A stretch of DNA of 6,417 bases, from contig CALWMQ010000198.1 of the NCBI GenBank assembly GCA_944382025.1, forward strand, positions 1-6,417, read 5' to 3'. The notes under the pieces are model-generated. The model saw only the letters and a program-made list of their open reading frames with translations, did no database searches and was not told the DNA's origin. The stretch comes from an uncultured Clostridia bacterium (GTDB lineage: Bacteria; Bacillota; Clostridia; Oscillospirales; Acutalibacteraceae). Below are positions 1-5,099 of the stretch, one piece after another (position 1 is the stretch's first letter; each line of letters begins with the position of its first letter). Both the position numbers and the translations under genes were made by a program.

Positions 1-630
1 GTCCACCTCGTCCACGATGGCGTAATGATGGGGCCTCTGGACCTTATTCTCCTTATAGATCACCATGTTGTCCCGGAGGTAATCAAACCCCAGTTCGTTG
101 TTGGTGCCGTAGGTGATATCGGCGCTGTACGCCTCCCGGCGGGATTTGTTATCCAGGTCATGGACGATCAGGCCCACCGTCAGGCCCAGATACCGGTATA
201 CTTTCCCCATCCATTCGCTGTCCCGTCGGGCCAGGTAATCGTTGACCGTGACGATATGGACGCCCTTGCCGGACAAGGCGTTCAAATAGGCGGGAAGGGT
301 AGCAACCAAGGTTTTACCCTCACCGGTTTTCATTTCGGCGATACGGCCCTGGTGGAGGATAATACCGCCCAAGACCTGTACAGGGAAGGGGCGCATGCCC
401 AGTACGCGGTCGCTGGCTTCCCGGCAGGTAGCAAAGGCCTCAGGCAAAATGTCGTCCAGACTTTCGCCGCAGGCGAGTCGATCCTTGAGTTTACCGGTCT
501 GAGCCTTCAGTTCCTCCTCGCTCATGGCGCGGTAGGCTTCCTCCAAGGCCAGCACCTTGTCACAAAGGGGCTGGATACGTTTAATTTCCCGTTTGCTGTA
601 ATCGCCGAACAGTTTTTTGAGTAACGCCAT
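1..630 (-). CDS. secA: Preprotein translocase ATPase SecA, N-terminal part (cut by window edge)
   Basis: SecA is the ATP-driven motor that pushes unfolded preproteins through the SecYEG channel at the inner face of the cytoplasmic membrane. Reading the minus strand from the ATG at 630 gives 210 codons open to base 1, starting MALLKKLFGDYSKREIKR. The DEAD-motor NBD1 is clear: the VQVLGG segment near residues 84-89, Walker A in EMKTGEGKT (99-107), TVNDYLARRD (128-137), ITYGTNNELGFDYLRDNM (172-189), and Walker B IVDEVD at the very end (205-210). The window stops just before the family's conserved SILIDEARTP. A full SecA is roughly 800-950 residues, so about three quarters is missing. A GAGGTGA ribosome site (636-642) lies 5 bases before the ATG and supports this start. 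The gene is divergent from the ACT-domain gene. Nothing in the visible part suggests decay, and identification is secure. Confidence 0.97.
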   Translation of the reverse strand, partial: MALLKKLFGDYSKREIKRIQPLCDKVLALEEAYRAMSEEELKAQTGKLKDRLACGESLDDILPEAFATCREASDRVLGMRPFPVQVLGGIILHQGRIAEMKTGEGKTLVATLPAYLNALSGKGVHIVTVNDYLARRDSEWMGKVYRYLGLTVGLIVHDLDNKSRREAYSADITYGTNNELGFDYLRDNMVIYKENKVQRPHHYAIVDEVD

Positions 631-713
631 TCTGGTCACCTCATTGGATATATTGGACCGGTTCGCACCGTCTTTTAAAAGAGAACGCATAAAATATATA
701 CAATATCTAAAAT

Positions 714-742
714 ATCATATCATAAAACCGGAAGGGTTACAA
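714..742 (-). promoter_or_regulatory. Likely sigma-A promoter of secA
   Basis: On the minus strand TTGTAA (737-742) is followed after exactly 17 bases by TATGAT (714-719). This predicts a start near 707 and a leader of about 75 bases before the secA ATG. The -35 matches consensus at 4 of 6 positions and the -10 at 5 of 6. The surrounding A+T-rich sequence fits a promoter. It overlaps the inverted repeat at 724-750. Confidence 0.6.
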
Positions 743-750
743 CCGGTTTT
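724..750. repeat. 8-bp inverted repeat enclosing the secA -35 element
   Basis: AAAACCGG (724-731) and CCGGTTTT (743-750) are perfect complements separated by 11 bases. The loop holds the proposed secA -35 hexamer, directly next to one arm. With its A and T tracts it could also act as a weak bidirectional terminator, but no gene ends here on either strand. Its position between divergent starts makes an operator-like role an alternative. Confidence 0.5.
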
Positions 751-867
751 TATGGGAATTTTACAGGATTTCTGCTATTCATACAAGGCAATGAAACATG
801 GATCCGAGGCTCTGTCTCCGCCAGCCGCCCAGCGGGCTAAGGTGCAGCTGTTTTTATGAATTGAGAG

Positions 868-896
868 TTGCGTCCGGAGAGAATCCATGGTATACT
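868..896 (+). promoter_or_regulatory. Sigma-A promoter of the ACT-domain gene
   Basis: TTGCGT (868-873), a 17-base spacer and TATACT (891-896) form a good sigma-A promoter. The predicted start is near 903, about 25 bases before the ATG at 929. The -10 is bracketed by a 7-bp dyad: TCCATGG at 884-890 and CCATGGA at 899-905. Because the spacer contains the ATG at 887, the longer reading from 887 cannot be translated from this transcript. Confidence 0.75.
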
Positions 897-928
897 TTCC
901 ATGGAAACTATTCAGGGAGGGCTATATT

Positions 929-1360
929 ATGCTGATCAAGCAGCTTTCCGTATTTGTTGAGAACACCTCCGGCCGCCTGGCGGATATTACCGCTGTCCTG
1001 GCCCAGTCGGGGATTGACATCCGGGCTTTGTCTATTGCGGACACTACCAGTTTCGGGATCCTGCGGTTGATTGTCAACCGCCCGGACGCGGCGGAGCAGG
1101 CGTTGAAGGAGGCTGGGTTTACCGTGTCGCTGACCGACGTGATTGCCATCGGCATGGAGGACTGTCCCGGGGCCTTCGCCAAAGCGATGCAGGCTTTGGC
1201 TGACGCGTGTATCAGCATTGAATATATGTACGCTTTCAATTCCCGGGATCAGGGCCGCGCCTGTGTGATCCTTCGCGCCAAGGAGGAAAAAGCCGCTGTG
1301 GAAGCTTTGCAGGCCCGGCATATTGAAATTTTGGACGCGGCCAAGGTCTGCACCATGTAA
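929..1360 (+). CDS. Small tandem ACT-domain amino-acid-binding protein
   Basis: This 143-residue cytosolic protein is two ACT domains and nothing else. The first (about 3-70) opens LIKQLSVFVENTSGRLADI, the typical beta strand with the N-x-x-G-R-L turn that binds an amino acid at the domain interface. The second spans about 71-140 and contains MEDCPGAFAKAM in the equivalent position. It resembles the COG4747-type proteins, which are often found next to phenylacetate/aryl-CoA ligases; here no such ligase is present. The likely role is sensing an amino acid or aryl acid and acting on a partner, but ligand and partner are unknown. The start at 929 is chosen over the in-frame ATG at 887 because AGGGAGGG (914-921) lies 7 bases before 929, and because 887 falls inside the promoter. 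A terminator follows directly, so the gene is monocistronic. Confidence 0.9.
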   Translation: MLIKQLSVFVENTSGRLADITAVLAQSGIDIRALSIADTTSFGILRLIVNRPDAAEQALKEAGFTVSLTDVIAIGMEDCPGAFAKAMQALADACISIEYMYAFNSRDQGRACVILRAKEEKAAVEALQARHIEILDAAKVCTM

Positions 1361-1375
1361 ACCGGAATATCTTTG

Positions 1376-1406
1376 CCGCCGGGCAGCCTGCTGCCCGGCG
1401 GTTTTT
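1376..1406 (+). terminator. Intrinsic terminator of the ACT-domain gene
   Basis: An 11-bp perfect GC-rich stem (CCGCCGGGCAG at 1376-1386 with CTGCCCGGCGG at 1391-1401) closes a CCTG tetraloop and runs straight into TTTTT (1402-1406). It begins 15 bases after the stop codon. Confidence 0.95.
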
Positions 1407-1703
1407 CCATAGGAGACCACAGCACCCGCAGGGTTAGGGCGGTTGACTGTAAAGACTGGGCAAAGATCTGGCCGCAATTTATCACTGCCCTCCCCCATAT
1501 GTGCTAAGCGGTACGCCCCGTTTATAGGCTGGTCAATACTTTGAAACAGTCTGATCCGCCACATGCGTTTTTCGGCGCTGGTTATATGCAACAGAAGGCT
1601 TTGCCTGGATGGGAATACGGCTCTTACGAATTCAGGCGGCCATTGGCGGATTGTTACCAAGAATTTGGAAAGAAACCTCATTGAGTGAAAAGGGGTATCC
1701 CTG
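1407..1703. other. Gene-free spacer before glycerate kinase
   Basis: About 300 bases lie between the ACT-gene terminator and the glycerate kinase ATG. I found no open frame with a ribosome site and no clear promoter: a TTGACT near 1443 has no -10 at proper spacing. The end of the stretch holds the AAAAGGGG ribosome site just before 1704. The glycerate kinase promoter must lie here but cannot be pinned. Confidence 0.5.
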
Positions 1704-2831
1704 ATGAAAAAGGTAGTTATCGCCATGGATTCTTTTAAAGGGAGTCTGACAGCGGTGGAAGCCTGCCGTGCGGTAGAGACCGGTTTTCGGCGCGCCTCTA
1801 GCGAGTGGGAGATTCAGACGATTCCCATGGCGGACGGCGGGGAAGGCACAGTGGATAGTTTTCTGCGGGCCTGCGGCGGCCGAAGGGTGGCAGTGTCGGT
1901 AACTGGTGTGTTTGGGGAACCGATGGAAGGCTTTTACGGTCTTCTGAACTCAGGGAATACCGCCGTTGTGGAAACCGCGGCGGCATCTGGAATTATTGGT
2001 ATTCCGGCAGACAGGCTGGATCCTCTGGAAGCCACCACTTATGGTACGGGGCAGCTGATCCGGGCTGCCTTGGAGCAAGGCGCTAGGAACCTGATTGTGG
2101 GATTTGGGGGCAGTGCGACTACCGATGGGGGCATGGGTGCCCTGCAGGCGCTGGGAGTCCGGTTTTACGATAGGGATGGAGAACTGCTGGGCCAAGGCGG
2201 CCGGGAAATGGAGCGGGTTGCTGAGATGGATGTGTCGGGACTCCTGCCGTCAGCCCGGGAGGCGCGGTTCACCTTTGCCTGTGATGTAGAAAATCCTTTT
2301 TACGGTCCTCATGGGGCGGCGATGGTTTACGGCCCCCAGAAAGGGGCGGATGCCGCTGGGGTGGAGCGCCTGGACCGTGGACTTCAGAATCTGGCGGAGA
2401 TTCTTTACCGGGGTACAGGACGGGATATTGCCAGTATTCCCGGGTCCGGGGCCGCGGGCGGTCTGGCGGGTGGTCTGTTCAGTGTGCTTCACGCTCAGAT
2501 GGTCAGCGGTTTCCAGGTGCTGTGTAAAGCCTCGGGGCTGGAAAAGAAGGTCGCTGAATCCCGGCTGGTAGTGACCGGCGAGGGGAGAACCGATGAACAG
2601 ACTGTGTGCGGGAAACTGGTCTGCCGGCTGGGAGAGTTGGCTGGTAAATACCAGGTACCGGCAGTATGTATCAGCGGGACGGTGCTGGCGTCCGCCCGGA
2701 ACTTGTATAGCCATGGGATTACCGCCCTGTTTTCGTCAGCCAATCGCCCTATGGATTTAAAGCAGGCTATGGAGAACGCGGCAGTTCTCTTGGAGAACGA
2801 GGCGGAAAATGTGGCCCGCCTGTTGGGATGA
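1704..2831 (+). CDS. glxK: Glycerate kinase (GlxK/GarK family)
   Basis: The enzyme phosphorylates D-glycerate with ATP, in this family normally giving 2-phosphoglycerate, so carbon from glyoxylate, tartronate semialdehyde or sugar-acid breakdown enters lower glycolysis. It is cytosolic. The 375-residue length is normal. Recognisable family blocks, in order, are VIAMDSFKGSL (5-15), PMADGGEGTVDSF (41-53), ETAAASGI (90-97), YGTGQLI (113-119), the glycine-rich GFGGSATTDGG (133-143), CDVENPFYGPHGA (about 193-205) and VVTGEGRTDEQT in the C-terminal half. AAAAGGGG ends about 8 bases before the ATG and supports the start. No glyoxylate or glycerate pathway genes are adjacent; the neighbours are the ACT gene upstream and a convergent YdcF-like gene downstream. 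The family is certain. The symbol is by homology, and the product position (2- versus 3-phosphoglycerate) is not proven by sequence. Confidence 0.95.
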   Translation: MKKVVIAMDSFKGSLTAVEACRAVETGFRRASSEWEIQTIPMADGGEGTVDSFLRACGGRRVAVSVTGVFGEPMEGFYGLLNSGNTAVVETAAASGIIGIPADRLDPLEATTYGTGQLIRAALEQGARNLIVGFGGSATTDGGMGALQALGVRFYDRDGELLGQGGREMERVAEMDVSGLLPSAREARFTFACDVENPFYGPHGAAMVYGPQKGADAAGVERLDRGLQNLAEILYRGTGRDIASIPGSGAAGGLAGGLFSVLHAQMVSGFQVLCKASGLEKKVAESRLVVTGEGRTDEQTVCGKLVCRLGELAGKYQVPAVCISGTVLASARNLYSHGITALFSSANRPMDLKQAMENAAVLLENEAENVARLLG

Positions 2832-2845
2832 GAAAACCGGCAAGA

Positions 2846-2889
2846 CGGGCCCGGAAGCTATAGGGGGCCCGCTTAAAGGCGAGGCGGGC
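2846..2889 (+). repeat. Two mutually exclusive GC-rich hairpins after glycerate kinase
   Basis: CGGGCCC (2846-2852) pairs with GGGCCCG (2865-2871). The same central bases, GCCCGC at 2867-2872, can instead pair with GCGGGC at 2884-2889. The two stems compete for one strand. Neither is followed by a T-run, so they may only protect the mRNA end or be incidental. Confidence 0.35.
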
Positions 2890-2894
2890 AGTCC

Positions 2895-2920
2895 AAGCCG
2901 CAAGGAATAACAGCGGTTTT
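2895..2920 (+). terminator. Possible weak terminator after glycerate kinase
   Basis: AAGCCGC (2895-2901) can pair with GCGGTTT (2913-2919) with one G-U pair, around an 11-base loop, followed by one further T. The stem is short and the T-run is only four bases, so this is a tentative terminator about 65 bases after the stop codon. Confidence 0.35.
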
Positions 2921-3170
2921 CACGAGTTTAAGTCCCGGTTCCTGTAAACGCAAGGCTCCTAAAGATGAAGGCGGTTTTTATTTGCCCGCATTCAAGATAC
3001 CATTAAGTAATTTCCCAGGGAACTCCCTGACGAAAAGCACCTGCCAGTGTTACCTACCAGGGGAGCATCCAAGGCTCAGACTCCGTCATACCGTTAAAAA
3101 CAGAAAGATTTGGAGACGGATCTCATAGAGTAGAACACGATTTCCCAGGATATTGGTTATGCAATGGGAT

Positions 3171-3223
3171 ACAAAAGTACCGCCGCTTTCCTTTGGCTGC
3201 AACAGTCTGAAGCGGCGGTACTT
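3171..3223 (-). terminator. Perfect 14-bp inverted repeat, likely terminator of the YdcF-like gene
   Basis: AAGTACCGCCGCTT (3175-3188) and AAGCGGCGGTACTT (3210-3223) are exact complements around a 21-base loop. Read on the minus strand, the stem ends in CTTTTG, a short T-run, while the plus strand has none. That polarity and its position about 70 bases past the YdcF-like stop suit a terminator for that gene. The T-run is short and the loop long, so a processing or other structural role remains possible. Confidence 0.6.
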
Positions 3224-3291
3224 CCATCAGTCAAGATATCAGGCGAGGGGACCGGGATATGCGAGCCGAACGGGAATCCCAAGGGGCTGTT

Positions 3292-3954
3292 TCAAGGATT
3301 CTCCCGGGACCTTCTGGCACTTCTGAGAGGAGCGCCAAGCCAGCGGTGCGTGGCAGACAGGGGGAGAGAAGCTAGAAAATCCTTATTCTGGGCCAAAAAC
3401 TCCCGAAAGTTTTGAAAGTGTTCCTGTTGGTATATCCGACGGCTGCTGCTGACCCCAAGGGCGTCCAGCCCGTTCCGGCGAGCTAAGTACAAAGCCCGAT
3501 ACAAGTGGTACTGCTGGGTCACAATGACCGCAGAGCGCATACCATAGACGGATTTAGCCCTGACCACTGAAGCGGAGGTGGAATATCCGGCAGGATCAAA
3601 ATAAATATCCCTAGTAGGAATATCCGCCTGTTGGGCTATGCGAAACCTTACGGCGGGTTCGTCATAGGCGGTGCTGCTCCGGTCGCCGCTGAGCAGCAGC
3701 TTTTTGCCGGCTTTCAGGCGATACAGGTCAATGGCGGTTCGCATCCGGTCAGCCAGCATATCCGAAGGGGAGTTGTCAGGGCGTATGCCGGCACCCAGAA
3801 CGAGAATACAGTCTGCCTGATGATTGACGACAGACTGTGGCAGACGGATTCGTTCCTTGGTGGAGCGAACGACATGGCGACTGACTGCCAAGGGTACGGC
3901 AGCTAAAGCCACAGGAAAAACAACTGATATGGGACTGTGGCGGGGACCTGTCAT
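3292..3954 (-). CDS. YdcF/SanA-like DUF218 protein with N-terminal membrane segment
   Basis: This is a 220-residue protein of the DUF218 family (YdcF, SanA, ElyC), whose members are linked to envelope integrity or cell-wall precursor metabolism but lack a firmly assigned reaction. A hydrophobic stretch at about 9-25 (ISVVFPVALAAVPLAVS) should act as a membrane anchor or uncleaved signal. The domain follows: DCILVLGAGI (48-57), ADRMRTAIDLY (68-78), LLLSGD (86-91), DEPAVRFRIAQQADIP (98-113), the serine-rich segment STSASVVRA (125-133), VTQQYHLYRALYLAR (145-159) and a C-terminal REFLAQNKDFL (184-194) like SanA. The start at 3954 is preferred over the in-frame ATG at 3975: AAAAGGAGGT sits 6 bases before 3954, and 3975 lies at the edge of the -10 element, upstream of the predicted transcript start. 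The gene is convergent with glycerate kinase and appears to be a single-gene unit. Confidence 0.9.
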   Translation of the reverse strand: MTGPRHSPISVVFPVALAAVPLAVSRHVVRSTKERIRLPQSVVNHQADCILVLGAGIRPDNSPSDMLADRMRTAIDLYRLKAGKKLLLSGDRSSTAYDEPAVRFRIAQQADIPTRDIYFDPAGYSTSASVVRAKSVYGMRSAVIVTQQYHLYRALYLARRNGLDALGVSSSRRIYQQEHFQNFREFLAQNKDFLASLPLSATHRWLGAPLRSARRSRENP

Positions 3955-3960
3955 GGCCAA

Positions 3961-3970
3961 ACCTCCTTTT
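3961..3970 (-). promoter_or_regulatory. Ribosome binding site that decides the YdcF-like start
   Basis: The minus strand reads AAAAGGAGGT here, 6 bases before the ATG at 3954. The alternative ATG at 3975 is upstream of this site and has no Shine-Dalgarno sequence of its own. Confidence 0.9.
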
Positions 3971-3975
3971 TCCAT

Positions 3976-4004
3976 ATTTTAGATAATTCCCTGTGAATTG
4001 TCAA
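3976..4004 (-). promoter_or_regulatory. Sigma-A promoter of the YdcF-like gene
   Basis: On the minus strand a perfect TTGACA (3999-4004) is followed after 17 bases by TAAAAT (3976-3981). The predicted start near 3969 leaves a leader of only about 15 bases, made almost entirely of the ribosome site. The spacer contains a small dyad, AATTC-ACAGG-GAATT. Confidence 0.87.
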
Positions 4005-4610
4005 CTCTTCAGAAGCAGGGGCGGTTTTTCAATTGCGTACATAGACCAGATGGGAAAAACAAACAGTGGGGCGACGTAGACAGAGCATCAGGGGCTGAAA
4101 GGAGATGATGGCTACTGCGGCCATATTCGGAATAGGAAAGTGCTGTTAATAGAGAGACTGGGATCCAGCGGAGGAGAATAGATAGTATTGACGTGTCAGT
4201 ACGAAGGGATGATGAACGGGCTGGTGCATGGACGGCTGGTTTCAACGGTGAGTATCTGGTTATCCCATGAACAGGTTCCTCTCTATACATAAGGCCGCGG
4301 CAGAGAAAAGGGATATCAAAAGAAAGAAACAGATCGGCTCTTTGACAGGGATAAAATGGATATTGGTAAAATATGGTGACAATCCCTAGGAAGATTCTAT
4401 TGAAGAGAAAAATTGCCGAGGTCATTTGTCTATTGAGTGCGCAGTATGAGACTGAAGCGAACGATCAGTATGCATACCACATAATGAAGATGGTGGCACG
4501 ATCAAGGGCCTCGAGTTTAAGTCCCCTGGAAGTAAAAAAGTTTTGATAATCGATACGGCGTTGTCAACGGAACCTTGCTGTTATTGTTCTCAAAAACACG
4601 GGCGACATTG
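4005..4610. other. Long gene-free stretch between the YdcF-like gene and the tRNA operon
   Basis: Some 600 bases have no recognisable gene on either strand. A 138-codon minus-strand frame (4009-4425) has no ribosome site, an unfamiliar composition, and runs up to the YdcF promoter. A plus-strand frame of 57 codons (4373-4546) also lacks a ribosome site. A TTGACA (4342-4347) and TAAAAT (4367-4372) occur with a poor 19-base spacer. The second copy of the 14-base repeat is at 4512-4525. The stretch may be decayed sequence or hold an unannotated RNA. Confidence 0.45.
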
Positions 4611-4613
4611 AAA

Positions 4614-4649
4614 AAAGGTGTTGACAAACCACCTTTCTCCCATTATAAT
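4614..4649 (+). promoter_or_regulatory. Perfect-consensus promoter of the tRNA-Asp/Thr operon, with dyad at the -35
   Basis: TTGACA (4621-4626), a 17-base spacer and TATAAT (4644-4649) match the sigma-A consensus completely, as is common for stable-RNA genes. The start is predicted near 4656, about 29 bases before tRNA-Asp. The -35 lies in the loop of a 7-bp inverted repeat: AAAGGTG at 4614-4620 and CACCTTT at 4630-4636. Confidence 0.92.
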
Positions 4650-4684
4650 ATATTGCGTTGCAGCGCTGTGCGCGGTTGTCAGAT

Positions 4685-4761
4685 GGCCCGGTAGTTCAGC
4701 TGGTTAGAACGCTAGCCTGTCACGCTAGAGGTCGACGGTTCGAGCCCGTTCCGGGTCGCCA
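4685..4761 (+). tRNA. tRNA-Asp (anticodon GTC)
   Basis: All arms fold. The acceptor stem GGCCCGG (4685-4691) pairs with CCGGGTC (4751-4757) with one G-U pair. The D arm has GTTC and GAAC. The anticodon stem CTAGC (4712-4716) and GCTAG (4724-4728) encloses CTGTCAC with anticodon GTC at 4719-4721. The T arm carries GTTCGAGC. The discriminator is G4758 and CCA is encoded (4759-4761). It is the first gene of a two-tRNA operon. Confidence 0.98.
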
Positions 4762-4766
4762 TTTAT

Positions 4767-4842
4767 GCTGTTATAGCTCAGTAGGCAGAGCACTTCCTTG
4801 GTAAGGAAGAGGTCACCAGTTCGAATCTGGTTAACAGCTCCA
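4767..4842 (+). tRNA. tRNA-Thr (anticodon GGT)
   Basis: The acceptor stem GCTGTTA (4767-4773) pairs perfectly with TAACAGC (4832-4838), followed by T4839 and an encoded CCA (4840-4842). The anticodon stem CTTCC (4793-4797) and GGAAG (4805-4809) holds TTGGTAA with GGT at 4800-4802. The T loop is TTCGAAT. Only five bases separate it from tRNA-Asp, so both are processed from one transcript. Confidence 0.98.
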
Positions 4843-4872
4843 GAATTGTTCCACAATATGGAACACACATCG

Positions 4873-4897
4873 AAAACCCGCTGTTTAAGCGGGTTTT
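4873..4897 (+). terminator. Terminator of the tRNA operon
   Basis: AAAACCCGCT (4873-4882) and AGCGGGTTTT (4888-4897) form a 10-bp perfect stem with a five-base loop, ending in TTTT and followed shortly by another TTTT. It lies 30 bases after tRNA-Thr. The matching A-tract on the other side means it could stop transcription in both directions. Confidence 0.9.
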
Positions 4898-4953
4898 CAG
4901 TGTTTTCAGGGCAAAACAAGGAATGTCAACAAACGACAAACATTTGCCTGATT

Positions 4954-4981
4954 CTCCGGTCAACACGGACTTGAACCGGAG
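4954..4981. repeat. 7-bp inverted repeat upstream of the PP2C leader terminator
   Basis: CTCCGGT (4954-4960) pairs with ACCGGAG (4975-4981). The pairing can be extended inward by CAA with TTG if one base bulges. It has no T-run and so is not a terminator by itself. Together with the hairpin at 5016-5056 it could form a structured leader, if a transcript begins upstream. Confidence 0.4.
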
Positions 4982-5015
4982 AGAATGCACTGAAAATTGA
5001 ATTAAGGGTGATTTT

Positions 5016-5065
5016 AGCGCCTTTCTTTTACTCAACTCGGGTTAAAGAAAGGCGCTTTTTCTTTT
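5016..5065 (+). terminator. Strong terminator-like hairpin in the PP2C gene leader
   Basis: A perfect 13-bp stem (AGCGCCTTTCTTT at 5016-5028 with AAAGAAAGGCGCT at 5044-5056) encloses a 15-base loop and runs into TTTTT, C, TTTT. The polarity is plus. It lies 35 bases before the PP2C start codon, after the tRNA terminator and with no gene between, so it acts either as a second barrier to read-through from the tRNA operon or as an attenuator for the PP2C gene. Confidence 0.85.
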
Positions 5066-5099
5066 GCCTAAAATTTGAAAAGGAGGGAACGTTATTAGG

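Larger units (their letters stand above)
2832..3291. other. Gene-free convergent spacer
   Basis: About 460 bases separate the stops of glycerate kinase (plus) and the YdcF-like gene (minus). I see no supported open frame. The contents are the competing hairpins near 2846-2889, a weak terminator at 2895-2920, a small dyad CAGGGA-AC-TCCCTG (3016-3029), one copy of a 14-base repeat (2923-2936), and the strong inverted repeat at 3175-3223. Confidence 0.5.

Noticed and set aside
25..624. 199-codon plus-strand open frame
   Set aside because: It is the antisense shadow of secA, whose minus-strand translation is unmistakable.
617..859. 80-codon plus-strand frame in the divergent intergenic region
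   Set aside because: No ribosome site, no familiar protein features, and it crosses the secA promoter and inverted repeat.
908..1726. 272-codon minus-strand frame
   Set aside because: It lies antisense to the ACT gene and its terminator, has no ribosome site, and its translation is Arg/Gln/Pro-rich and unrecognisable.
4009..4425. 138-codon minus-strand frame
   Set aside because: No ribosome site before 4425, no recognisable domain, and it runs up to the YdcF-like promoter; treated as chance.
4951..4982. Minus-strand GGTTCAAGTCC, resembling a tRNA T arm, as a third tRNA or a fragment
   Set aside because: The flanking bases do not form a T stem, and no acceptor, D or anticodon arm is present.
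4725..5035. Minus-strand frames across the tRNA genes reading RTGDLFLTKE and ARTVDL-like peptides
   Set aside because: These are the well-known spurious translations of antisense tRNA sequence, not proteins.
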